A stretch of DNA of 30,264 bases, from the NCBI GenBank assembly GCA_035640475.1, contig DASQWC010000075.1, positions 1 to 30,264 of the forward strand, in the 5' to 3' direction. Below are positions 13,318 to 20,269 of this stretch, piece after piece. Both the position numbers and the translations under genes were made by a program. How positions within the stretch are numbered: position 1 is the first letter of the stretch; the number at the start of each line of letters is the position of its first letter. The notes under the pieces are model-generated. The model did not search any database, had not been told where the DNA came from, and saw only the letters and a program-made list of their open reading frames with translations. This DNA comes from DASQWC01 sp035640475 (GTDB lineage Bacteria > Actinomycetota > JAICYB01).

Positions 13318-14796
13318 ATGCGGAAATCGATCCTTCCGCTGCCCCTCCTTCTGATCCTCGTTGCGGGATCGTTCAGGCCCGCCGAGGCCGCGTCCGGGCC
13401 GAGAGTGATTCGTGACGTGCATGCCGGACGACACGTCCTCCAGGCGGAAGGGCAGCAGCAGCAAGACACGGTGACCGAGCCGTCCATCTCCGTCAACCCG
13501 CGGAACCCACTGAACGCGGTCGCGATGTTCCAAACGGGACGAGTCGATGCCGGCTGCTCGCAAGCCAACGGGTACGCGACGACCTTCGACGGCGGAAAGA
13601 CGTGGAAGACGGGCGCGTTTCCCGAGCTGACCGTCGCCAACGGCGGGTCCGTCCCGCTTTCATCCGACCCAGTTGTCGCCTTCGGGCCGAACAACGTCGT
13701 GTACGCGAACCACCTGATGTGCGACGGCGACTTCAACGACCTCGCCACGAGCGTGTCGACCGACGGCGGCAAGACGTGGGGACCGCCGATTCCCGTGCCG
13801 ACCGAGCGCACCCTTCCTCTCGACGACAAGAATTGGATCACCGTCGACAACGGCACCGGGCCGGGTCACCACACGGGCCGCGTCTACTTGGTGTGGGACA
13901 ACGTCGCACCTGTCGTCGCCATGTACTCCGACGACCAAGCCAAGACGTGGCAGGGCCCGTTCGTCGTCTATCCGGGACAGGGCATCGGCTCGCTTCCGCT
14001 CGTCATGCCCAACGGCGATCTCGCAGTGGTAGTACAGGGAACGCAGGTGCTGCCGACACTTCCTTCCGAAGGCTCGCCCGACCCGTCCGAGCTCACGGCC
14101 ACGGAGAAGTACCTCGTCGCCGTCGCGCCCGGTGCGGGCAGCCTCCCGACTGGTGCGCCGCTGATCTTCCTTCCGCCTGCGGTGGCCGGGACGTACCGGG
14201 GCGTCGACGTCCGCTACCATCGCGCCGGCGAGAACATCGAGACGGCGGCGGTGGACCCGAAGTCCGGACGGATCTACGTCGCCTGGGAGGACAACCGCTT
14301 CCGCACCGACGAAGTCAACGACATCGTGATCACGCATTCGGACGACGGCGGCCGGACGTGGACGCCGGTTCGGCGCGTCAACCCGGGCAAGACGGACGAC
14401 TACACGGAGCATTTCACGCCCGCGATCGAGGTGGGCCGGGACGGCATCCTGCGCGTGATGTACCGGCAGCACAAACAAACGAAGGATCCGCTCGAGATCC
14501 CGGACCGTACCCCGTTCGTCGACACCTACTACCAGCAGTCGTCCGACGGCGTGCGCTTCACGAAACCATTGCGGATCAACAAGGTCCGCACCGACATTCG
14601 CTTCGCTTCCTTCTCGCGCGAGAGCGCGTTCCTCGGCGATTACAACCAGATCGCCGTGGCCGGCTCGTGGGCATACATCGTCCGATGCGAGGCATACCGG
14701 ATGAGCAAGCGCGACAAGGCAGAGTGGCCGCCCGCAGTTCATCACCAGCGCGCGTGGGTGGCCGTCGTCGACGCCGACGGCAACGGGAGGGTGTAG
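13318..14796 (+). CDS. Secreted BNR/Asp-box (sialidase-like beta-propeller) protein
   Basis: A 492-residue exported protein. The signal peptide is MRKSILPLPLLLILVAGSF with a cleavage-like AEAAS. The mature part carries at least four Asp-box (BNR) motifs: FDGGKTW, TDGGKTW, SDDQAKTW and SDDGGRTW, which mark blades of a six-bladed sialidase-type beta-propeller. EPSISVNPRNPLNAVAMFQ near the N-terminus is also usual for this group. Catalytic sialidase residues (Arg triad, Tyr/Glu pair) could not be assigned, so sialidase activity should not be assumed; many relatives are annotated only as exo-alpha-sialidase-like or WD40/YVTN proteins. The start ATG 13318 is chosen over upstream in-frame GTG codons because of the signal peptide and the -10 box. 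Confidence 0.88.
   Translation: MRKSILPLPLLLILVAGSFRPAEAASGPRVIRDVHAGRHVLQAEGQQQQDTVTEPSISVNPRNPLNAVAMFQTGRVDAGCSQANGYATTFDGGKTWKTGAFPELTVANGGSVPLSSDPVVAFGPNNVVYANHLMCDGDFNDLATSVSTDGGKTWGPPIPVPTERTLPLDDKNWITVDNGTGPGHHTGRVYLVWDNVAPVVAMYSDDQAKTWQGPFVVYPGQGIGSLPLVMPNGDLAVVVQGTQVLPTLPSEGSPDPSELTATEKYLVAVAPGAGSLPTGAPLIFLPPAVAGTYRGVDVRYHRAGENIETAAVDPKSGRIYVAWEDNRFRTDEVNDIVITHSDDGGRTWTPVRRVNPGKTDDYTEHFTPAIEVGRDGILRVMYRQHKQTKDPLEIPDRTPFVDTYYQQSSDGVRFTKPLRINKVRTDIRFASFSRESAFLGDYNQIAVAGSWAYIVRCEAYRMSKRDKAEWPPAVHHQRAWVAVVDADGNGRV
14786..14791 (+). promoter_or_regulatory. Ribosome binding site of the CDGSH gene
   Basis: GGGAGG lies 7 nt before ATG 14799, within the last codons of the upstream gene, so the CDGSH gene can be translated from a shared transcript. 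Confidence 0.7.
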
Positions 14797-14798
14797 TC

Positions 14799-15449
14799 AT
14801 GGCGGGCATCGAGATTGAGCCGAACGGCGCATACATCGTGAGCGGCGCGATACCGCTCGTTCGCGTTCACACGGTGTACAGCGAGCAGGACGAACCGATC
14901 GAGTGGCTGGTCGACGACGCCATCGAGGCGCCGGAGACGTACCGGCTGTGCAGGTGCGGGAACTGCTCGATGAAGCCGTTCGCCGACGACGGTGGATGCG
15001 CGAACTTCGATGGTACGGAGTCGGCTCCCACCGAGTCCTACGACGACCGGGCGAAGACGCTCGGTGGTACGACGGTGACGATTCGCGACTTCCGCAAGAT
15101 CTGCTCGCATGCCGGGTTCTGCGCCAACCGCATCACGAACGTGTGGAAGGCGGCGAAGGTGCTCGACGACGACAAAGCCTTGCAAGAGCAGACCGTCGAG
15201 ATGGTGCGGCGCTGCCCGTCCGGCGCGCTGACCTATTCGGTCGACGGCGCGGTCGTCGAGCCGGATCTGCCCGTTCAGATCGGCGTCGAGACGGACGGAC
15301 CGTACCGCGTGACCGGAGGAATCCCGGTCACGCGGGCAGATGGACAGACGTTCGAGACGCGCAACCGCGTTTCGCTGTGCCGGTGTGGGCAGTCGAGCAA
15401 CAAGCCGCTGTGCGACGGCACCCACAAGGAGATCGGGTTTACCGGCTAA
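14799..15449 (+). CDS. Iron-sulfur protein: degenerate CDGSH + Fer4_19-like + CDGSH
   Basis: A 216-residue cytoplasmic iron-sulfur protein in three parts. The C-terminal CDGSH motif is complete: Cys194-x-Cys196, Cys205 and His209 (CRCGQSSNKPLCDGTH), which binds a 2Fe-2S cluster. The middle part (about 93-150; ICSHAGFC, RCPSGALTY) fits the divergent 4Fe-4S mono-cluster (Fer4_19) domain, with Cys102, Cys108 and Cys139. The N-terminal CDGSH copy starts CRCGNCSMKPF, but the third Cys and the His are lost (ADDGGC), leaving Cys51, 53, 56 and 67. The three-part order is known in actinobacteria; the altered first copy is unusual. A GGGAGG sits 7 nt before the ATG. Role in electron transfer or cluster handling is inferred from the family. 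Confidence 0.92.
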   Translation: MAGIEIEPNGAYIVSGAIPLVRVHTVYSEQDEPIEWLVDDAIEAPETYRLCRCGNCSMKPFADDGGCANFDGTESAPTESYDDRAKTLGGTTVTIRDFRKICSHAGFCANRITNVWKAAKVLDDDKALQEQTVEMVRRCPSGALTYSVDGAVVEPDLPVQIGVETDGPYRVTGGIPVTRADGQTFETRNRVSLCRCGQSSNKPLCDGTHKEIGFTG

Positions 15450-15452
15450 CTC

Positions 15453-16181
15453 GTGAAGTGGCTCCTTACGCTTCTCGTCGGCATCGTCATCGGTGCGCTC
15501 GGCTTCGCTGTTCTCCGTCCGGCGTCTGAGACGGCATCCACATTCGGGCCGCAAGCCGTGTGGGCCTACTCCGAGGAAGGCGACCGTCTCATCGACTGCG
15601 GCAACGTCGGTGAGGAGGGCGAGACGCGCTGTGCGCTGAACGTGATGGACGAAGCCGGCGCGTCGGAGTCGGCCCGCTCCTTCTTCCGCCAGACGCACTG
15701 GTTCCTGCAAGCGTTTCGTGAGACCGGTGTGGTGGACATCGGCGCCGTCGTGACGCCGTGGCGCGCGAACGCCAATGACGACTACCTCCTGCTCAACGGG
15801 AGCCCGTCGGTCGTGTCGGTTGAGCGAGAGGCGCCGCCGGTCGCGCTGTTCGGACAGGATCCCGCGTACGAACCGTTACGCACGGCCGTCAACGCGAAGG
15901 ACGACGTCCCGGAGGAGGACGACCTCGTGTTGTGGGAGACCGACGAGGTCTTCGAGCGTGTCGACCGCAAGCAAGGCAAGATCCGGTTCGTGTTCCAGTG
16001 GTCGCTGAAGGACGGGTGCCACGCCTGCGACACGGGCTACCGGGCGCGTGTCGCGCTCGAGTTCGGCGGTGACGGGACGTACCTGGGCGCGGAGCCGCTC
16101 GACATCTGTTGGAGCGGCGGCGGCGACGCCGAGCGCGTCGAAGACGAAGCGCCGAGCTGCCCGAGAACGACGAAGCTCTAG
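15453..16181 (+). CDS. Membrane-anchored hypothetical protein with Cys-pair motif
   Basis: A 242-residue protein that I do not recognise. From GTG 15453 it begins VKWLLTLLVGIVIGALGFAVL, an N-terminal anchor or uncleaved signal, so the rest is probably extracytoplasmic. The body is acidic and Cys-containing: IDCG and TRCALN near 45-55, a CHAC motif in DGCHACDTGYRARV near 190, DICWSG and a final SCPRTTKL. The even spacing of Cys suggests disulfides, or metal binding at CHAC. It follows the CDGSH gene after 3 nt and is probably co-transcribed. Its last four bases (CTAG) overlap the stop of the convergent peroxiredoxin gene. Confidence 0.75.
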   Translation: MKWLLTLLVGIVIGALGFAVLRPASETASTFGPQAVWAYSEEGDRLIDCGNVGEEGETRCALNVMDEAGASESARSFFRQTHWFLQAFRETGVVDIGAVVTPWRANANDDYLLLNGSPSVVSVEREAPPVALFGQDPAYEPLRTAVNAKDDVPEEDDLVLWETDEVFERVDRKQGKIRFVFQWSLKDGCHACDTGYRARVALEFGGDGTYLGAEPLDICWSGGGDAERVEDEAPSCPRTTKL

Positions 16182-16741
16182 CTGCGGGCCTCCAGCCAGT
16201 CGATCACGTCGGTCGGGTTCCGATCCGGCGGAAAGACAGGATAGAACACCTTGACGATCTCGCCGTCGGACGCGATGAGCGTGATGCGCTTGAGGAGCGT
16301 CACGTCGTCGAACTCGAAGGTGGGCAGATCGAGCGTGCGAGCGAAGCTGAGCTCCGAATCGCTGACCAACACGAACGGCAGGTGGTTGGTCGCCGCGAAC
16401 TCCTTCTGCTCGCCTGTCGACTGTGTCGAGAGCCCGATCACCGTCGCACCGAGATCCTGCAGTTCGGCGTGGTGGTCGCGGAACGCGCACGACTGCGGTG
16501 TGCACCCGCGGGCGCCGGGGATCGCGTCCCACTCGGCCGGGGGATCGACGCCGGGACGACCGGCCTTCGGGTAGACGTAGAGCACGAGCGTTCCCTTTAT
16601 CGCCGCGAGGTCGACGTACGTGCCGTCGGTCGATGGCAACGCGATCGACGGGATCTTCATTCCTTTGAGGTGATCGGCGGCGCCGTCGTCTCCGGGAACG
16701 GGCAGGTCCGGTGGGAGCTTGGTCGGGTCGTGCGGGCTCAA
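16178..16741 (-). CDS. Peroxiredoxin (AhpC/TSA, BCP-like subgroup)
   Basis: A 187-residue peroxiredoxin. The motif GARGCTPQSCAFRDH gives the peroxidatic Cys80 and a nearby Cys85, which could resolve it as in BCP-type enzymes. Preceding it, YPKAGRPGV is followed by an insert up to DAIPGA that is usual for this subgroup. The thioredoxin fold continues with VIGLSTQ and LPFVLVSDSEL. It reduces peroxides using thiols. The N-terminus LPVPGDDGAADHLKGM belongs to the family, so the start must lie upstream of Met28. TTG 16741 overlaps the upstream TGA (TTGA) and fits. Last gene of the five-gene minus-strand operon. Confidence 0.93.
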   Translation of the reverse strand: MSPHDPTKLPPDLPVPGDDGAADHLKGMKIPSIALPSTDGTYVDLAAIKGTLVLYVYPKAGRPGVDPPAEWDAIPGARGCTPQSCAFRDHHAELQDLGATVIGLSTQSTGEQKEFAATNHLPFVLVSDSELSFARTLDLPTFEFDDVTLLKRITLIASDGEIVKVFYPVFPPDRNPTDVIDWLEARS

Positions 16742-17115
16742 CTGACCGCTTGGAACTGCGTCATGAACTGCTGCATGTCGAAGTAGTCGCGCCATGCGGC
16801 GATCTTGCCCTCGCGGATCTCGAAGACGCCGGCGACGGGCAGCGAGATCTGTCCCTTGTCGAGCGTGAACGTGTCGACGCGCTCGGTGAACACGACGTCG
16901 CCCGCGACGGCCAGATGGTCGATCCGGAACTCGATCGTCTTCGACATCGGGACGAACAGATTCATGACCCCGCGGATGGCCTCGTGACCCTTCGCCGGAT
17001 CCGTCGGGATGTTGTGGTAGACGGCGTCCTCGGTGAAATAGCCGAGGAGCTCCTCGATGTCGCACCGTTCCCACGCGGCGCAGAAGTCACGGACGACTTG
17101 TTCGCTATTGGACAT
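16738..17115 (-). CDS. Limonene-1,2-epoxide hydrolase-like (NTF2-fold) enzyme
   Basis: A 125-residue NTF2-fold protein that closely follows limonene-1,2-epoxide hydrolase (LEH). LEH uses an Asp-Arg-Asp triad plus Tyr and Asn to hydrate epoxides in one step. Matching residues seen here: Tyr33 and Asn35 (VYHNIP), Arg79 and Asp81 (ERVDTF), and Asp110 (AWRDYFD). It is therefore probably an active epoxide hydrolase rather than a generic SnoaL protein; the substrate is unknown. The ATG lies 11 nt inside the end of the lyase gene, and its TGA overlaps the TTG of the peroxiredoxin gene, so it is embedded in a tightly coupled operon. Confidence 0.88.
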   Translation of the reverse strand: MSNSEQVVRDFCAAWERCDIEELLGYFTEDAVYHNIPTDPAKGHEAIRGVMNLFVPMSKTIEFRIDHLAVAGDVVFTERVDTFTLDKGQISLPVAGVFEIREGKIAAWRDYFDMQQFMTQFQAVS

Positions 17116-18358
17116 CTGAATACCTCGCTTTCACACCGCGCGACTCGCCGGCGTGCTCGACGGCGTTGCGCAGATCCGACAGGAATTCGTCGACGATGCC
17201 GGCGTGCGCCGGCGACAGCATCATGTGCAGCGCGTCAGGGCCGTGCTGCCGGTCGAGATGCCAGCCTTTGTCGTCCATCCTGTCGCCGACGGCCATGATG
17301 TCGACTTGCGGGTCTGCGGAACCGAAGGCCATGACGGGTCCGATGGGCTCGCCGATCATCACGAGGCCAGCGTCTTCGATGCCGCGGCGGATGGCGCGCG
17401 CGGCCTCGACCGTCTGGCGAATGAGCTTGACGTAGCCGTCCTCGCCGAGAAAGTTCATGACCGCCCACGCGGCGGCGATCGGCGCGGCCGGGCGCGCGCC
17501 GGCGAGCGCGAGCGATCCGTACAGCCCGCCCGGCCAGTCCTCGTAGAGAAAGGCTTGGTAGGTAAGGACGTGATCGCCGTCGCGATGCAGCACGATCGAC
17601 GCGCCCTTCGTGCAGAAGCCGTACTTGTGGACGTCGGCCGACATGGTCGACACGCCCGGGACCCGGAAGTCGAAGGGCGGGACGTCGTATCCGGCGCGTT
17701 CCATGAACGGCAGCAGGAACCCGCCCACGCACGAATCGGTGTGGAAGGGAATGCCTCGTGATTCGGCGATCGCCGCCAACTCGGGAATCGGGTCGACGAC
17801 GCCGTGCGGATAGTTGGGGGCCGAGCCCACCACGAGTGCCGTTCGGTCGTCGACGAGGGGCTCGGCCGCGGCAACGTCCGCGCGCAGGTCGTCGGCGAGC
17901 GGGATGTGGATGACTTCCAGGTCGAAGTACTTCGCGGCCTTGGCGAAGGCGGGGTGCGCCGAGAAGGGGATCACGAGCGTTGGGTTGGTGACGTTCCGCT
18001 CGGCCCGCGCGCGGTCGCGCGCGACCCGAACGGCCTGGACGATCGACTCGGTCCCGCCGGAGGTCATCGTTCCGCTGCCCTCCGGCGGCGCATTGAGCAA
18101 CCGGGCCGTCATCGCGACGACTTCCTTCTCCATGTCGGCGAGCGACGGGAAGCGGAACGGGTTCAGCGCGTTCTCGTACAGGTAGAGGTTGTTCGCGTCG
18201 TGCAGGACGGCATCGACTTCCTCGCCGGCCGGGTAGATGAGGCTGAACGTGCGCGCGCCGCGCCAGTCGGCGTCGGCCTGCTTGGCCTGGCGCATGCGCG
18301 CGATGAGGTCGATGTGTGGTGTTCCGTGCGCCGGCAGTGAGACGTCCGGGAGCTTCAT
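17105..18358 (-). CDS. PLP-dependent sphingosine-1-phosphate lyase-like enzyme
   Basis: A 417-residue PLP enzyme of fold type I in the group II decarboxylase superfamily. Its motifs match sphingosine-1-phosphate lyase better than glutamate decarboxylase: TMTSGGTESI, FSAHPAFAKAA (His135 stacks on PLP), HTDSCVGGFLLPFMERAG (Asp208), FDFRVPGVSTMSADVHKYGF (Schiff-base Lys245) and YEDWPGGLYGS. Such lyases split 1-phosphorylated 2-amino alcohols into an aldehyde and phosphoethanolamine. It lacks the N-terminal membrane helix of eukaryotic enzymes, as do bacterial ones. The ATG 18358 lies 5 nt after the kinase-like gene, whose product could supply the phosphorylated substrate. A tyrosine or glutamate decarboxylase activity cannot be fully excluded. 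Confidence 0.9.
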   Translation of the reverse strand: MKLPDVSLPAHGTPHIDLIARMRQAKQADADWRGARTFSLIYPAGEEVDAVLHDANNLYLYENALNPFRFPSLADMEKEVVAMTARLLNAPPEGSGTMTSGGTESIVQAVRVARDRARAERNVTNPTLVIPFSAHPAFAKAAKYFDLEVIHIPLADDLRADVAAAEPLVDDRTALVVGSAPNYPHGVVDPIPELAAIAESRGIPFHTDSCVGGFLLPFMERAGYDVPPFDFRVPGVSTMSADVHKYGFCTKGASIVLHRDGDHVLTYQAFLYEDWPGGLYGSLALAGARPAAPIAAAWAVMNFLGEDGYVKLIRQTVEAARAIRRGIEDAGLVMIGEPIGPVMAFGSADPQVDIMAVGDRMDDKGWHLDRQHGPDALHMMLSPAHAGIVDEFLSDLRNAVEHAGESRGVKARYSDVQ

Positions 18359-18363
18359 GGCCG

Positions 18364-19353
18364 TCAAGACCCTATCTCTCGGGCGTTCTTGATGATCGGC
18401 TGGATGCGTTCCATGAAGCTCGTATCGTCGAACCACGTCGCCATCCGGTGGCCGTACTCCCAGATCACGAGCCAGTCGGAGAGCGCGTAGAGGGCGAGGC
18501 GATCTGCGGCACCGGGCCGCAACGGCCGATGGGCGGTGTAAGCATCAACAAAGGCTTTGCGCTCCTCGGTCGTGCGCACCGTCCATAGCATCCGGACGAT
18601 GTCCTCTTCGCCGTCGGCGAGGTACGCCTCGAAGAGATCGAAGATGCCGGTCGGCTCGAAGCCGTGGCTCGTGCGCTCGAAGTTGAGGTTTCCGGGCTTG
18701 AAGTCGTGATGGACGAGCACCGGCGCGAACGGCTCGGCGAGGGCCGGCGAGCATGTCTCGATGAGCTCGTCGATGTAGACCTCGGCTTCCGTGGAAAGCG
18801 AGTTCACGGCACGCGCCATCGATCGCCAGTGTTCGAGGCGGTGAAGCAGCCAATCGGCGAAGTCGTCCATCTCGATGAAGTCGTCGAGCTGCGCGTCGTA
18901 GGGACCGAAGAAATCGCCGTCGGCTTCGTGCAGGCGTGCGAGCGCCTCTCCGGAGGCCTTGCAGATCTCGAGTCGGTCGGCTTCGTTCGCCGCTTCCCAC
19001 AGCTCGGCTCCCGACTCGCCTTCCAGGCGCGGCATGATCGCGTACGTCCAGCCGAACGTTTCGGTGTCGTCGGACACGACGTACGGCCACGGCGCCGGAA
19101 GCGACGATCCCTGGTCGATGAAGTCTGCGACGCGGCGCTCTTTGGTCAGCTGGACGTGTCCGTGCGGATGCCCGCGCAACACGTAGTCGCCTTTGGTAGT
19201 TGTGAGGAACAGGTTCTGCCCGAACAGCCCGCCGACCGGCGGCTCGGCGGAGAGGACCTCTCCCAGATCGAAGCGCTCGGCGACCTCGAAGAGCTGGCCG
19301 GGATCGATTACGCCCAGGCGCTCTGAGTACTTGCGCGGTTCGAGCCTGCTCAC
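18364..19353 (-). CDS. APH/choline-kinase-type phosphotransferase
   Basis: A 329-residue member of the aminoglycoside-phosphotransferase (APH) superfamily. The catalytic loop is VLVHHDFKPGNLNF (Brenner-type HxDxxxxN) and the metal-binding Asp is in GIFDLFEAYLADGEED. The N-lobe has GQNLFLTTTKGDYVLRGHPHG with a strand Arg or Lys for ATP; the hinge region is TYAIMPRLEGESG. The superfamily phosphorylates hydroxyl groups of small molecules such as choline, homoserine or aminoglycosides. The start is GTG 19353, overlapping the upstream TGA as GTGA. The neighbouring lyase needs a phosphorylated amino alcohol, which makes a sugar- or amino-alcohol kinase role more likely than drug resistance. Confidence 0.9.
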   Translation of the reverse strand: MSRLEPRKYSERLGVIDPGQLFEVAERFDLGEVLSAEPPVGGLFGQNLFLTTTKGDYVLRGHPHGHVQLTKERRVADFIDQGSSLPAPWPYVVSDDTETFGWTYAIMPRLEGESGAELWEAANEADRLEICKASGEALARLHEADGDFFGPYDAQLDDFIEMDDFADWLLHRLEHWRSMARAVNSLSTEAEVYIDELIETCSPALAEPFAPVLVHHDFKPGNLNFERTSHGFEPTGIFDLFEAYLADGEEDIVRMLWTVRTTEERKAFVDAYTAHRPLRPGAADRLALYALSDWLVIWEYGHRMATWFDDTSFMERIQPIIKNAREIGS

Positions 19354-20246
19354 GACGAGACGAACGATGTGACGAGTTTTGCGACCTCGACGGGCTGCTC
19401 GTGGATGACGCCGTGCGTTGCGTCGATCGTCTCGATGCCGACGTTCGGCTTGCCGTCGGCGATCGTTTGGAAATGCCGGACGACACCGCGCTTGCGAGCT
19501 TGAAAGAACTCCGGTGGTCCAAACGCCTGGGCGTCGCTGGTGCAGAGCACGACGAGCGCGCGACACGACGTGCGGCGCAGGACGTCGAGCGCGTCGACGC
19601 TCAGGCCGTCGGCAAGATGCGGAGCCCAAAAACTGCCCGGCGGACGCCGTTGCCACCGGCCGTCCGAGACGCGCGCGAAGGCGCGGTCGAGCACCTTCTT
19701 CGTGACCGCCGGCTCGACGCCCCACGTGCGATCCATCTGTTCGGCCATCGCCACCTGCTGCGTGTGCCACGCGTCGTCCCCCTCGTCCTCCGGGACGAAG
19801 GACGCCGACATCGACGCGAATCCGTCGAGGAACTCTTTGACCCGGTCCGGCGGGAGCTCGTCGTAGAGCTCCGGCTGACGGACGTCGTAGCCGTCGATGT
19901 CGACGACCCCCGGGCAGTCCGGATGCGCCGCGCCGTACATGAGCGCGTTGACGCCGCCAAGTGAGTGCCCGACGACGTACGGGTTGGATAGCTCCGCCTG
20001 ATCGACGAGCGCTTCGATGTCGCGCACCCAATCCTCGGACGTGGACGGCGGCCCGATGTCCGACAGGCCGTGGAACCGCTGATCCATTGTGACGATCCGC
20101 ATGTTGGTGAGGTGCGGCAGCACCGATCCCCAGTCCTCGAGATTGCGTGTCGCGCCGTGCAGCAGGACGACGTCCGGGCCATTGCCGCCGTAGTCGCGAG
20201 CGGCGATGCGGAGTCCGTCGATCGACTTCACGTTGATATCGCGCAC
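19350..20246 (-). CDS. Alpha/beta hydrolase, first gene of the lyase operon
   Basis: A 298-residue alpha/beta hydrolase. The oxyanion-loop motif is LLHGATRN, the strand-4 motif MDQRFHGLS, the nucleophile elbow VGHSLGG with Ser95, and the C-terminal base probably His in DATHGVIHEQP. It may hydrolyse an ester or amide, possibly releasing the substrate used by the following kinase and lyase. The start GTG 20246 is preceded by a TACCCT -10 box at exactly 7 nt and no ribosome binding site. It leads the operon hydrolase-kinase-lyase-LEH-peroxiredoxin. Confidence 0.92.
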   Translation of the reverse strand: MRDINVKSIDGLRIAARDYGGNGPDVVLLHGATRNLEDWGSVLPHLTNMRIVTMDQRFHGLSDIGPPSTSEDWVRDIEALVDQAELSNPYVVGHSLGGVNALMYGAAHPDCPGVVDIDGYDVRQPELYDELPPDRVKEFLDGFASMSASFVPEDEGDDAWHTQQVAMAEQMDRTWGVEPAVTKKVLDRAFARVSDGRWQRRPPGSFWAPHLADGLSVDALDVLRRTSCRALVVLCTSDAQAFGPPEFFQARKRGVVRHFQTIADGKPNVGIETIDATHGVIHEQPVEVAKLVTSFVSS

Positions 20247-20253
20247 GGCGGCC

Positions 20254-20259
20254 AGGGTA
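20254..20259 (-). promoter_or_regulatory. -10 box of the hydrolase-kinase-lyase operon, leaderless
   Basis: On the minus strand TACCCT ends 7 nt before GTG 20246. Hexamer and spacing match the ligase promoter at 11771-11776. Confidence 0.6.
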
Positions 20260-20263
20260 CAGT
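20258..20263 (+). promoter_or_regulatory. -10 box of the aldo/keto reductase gene, leaderless
   Basis: TACAGT ends 6 nt before ATG 20270. It shares two base pairs with the opposite-strand -10 box of the hydrolase operon, so both promoters fit in a 23-nt gap. Confidence 0.6.
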
Positions 20264-20269
20264 TCCCGC

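Noticed and set aside
13318..14796. True sialidase
   Set aside because: Asp-box motifs show the beta-propeller only; the Arg triad and Tyr/Glu catalytic pair could not be placed.
17105..18358. Glutamate or tyrosine decarboxylase as the name of the PLP enzyme
   Set aside because: The CVGGFLLPFMERAG, FDFRVPGVS and SADVHKYGF segments follow sphingosine-1-phosphate lyase more closely; decarboxylase activity is only kept as an alternative.
18364..19353. Aminoglycoside resistance from the APH-type gene
   Set aside because: The superfamily is broad and the operon context with a phosphate lyase points to metabolism. No resistance-specific feature is visible.
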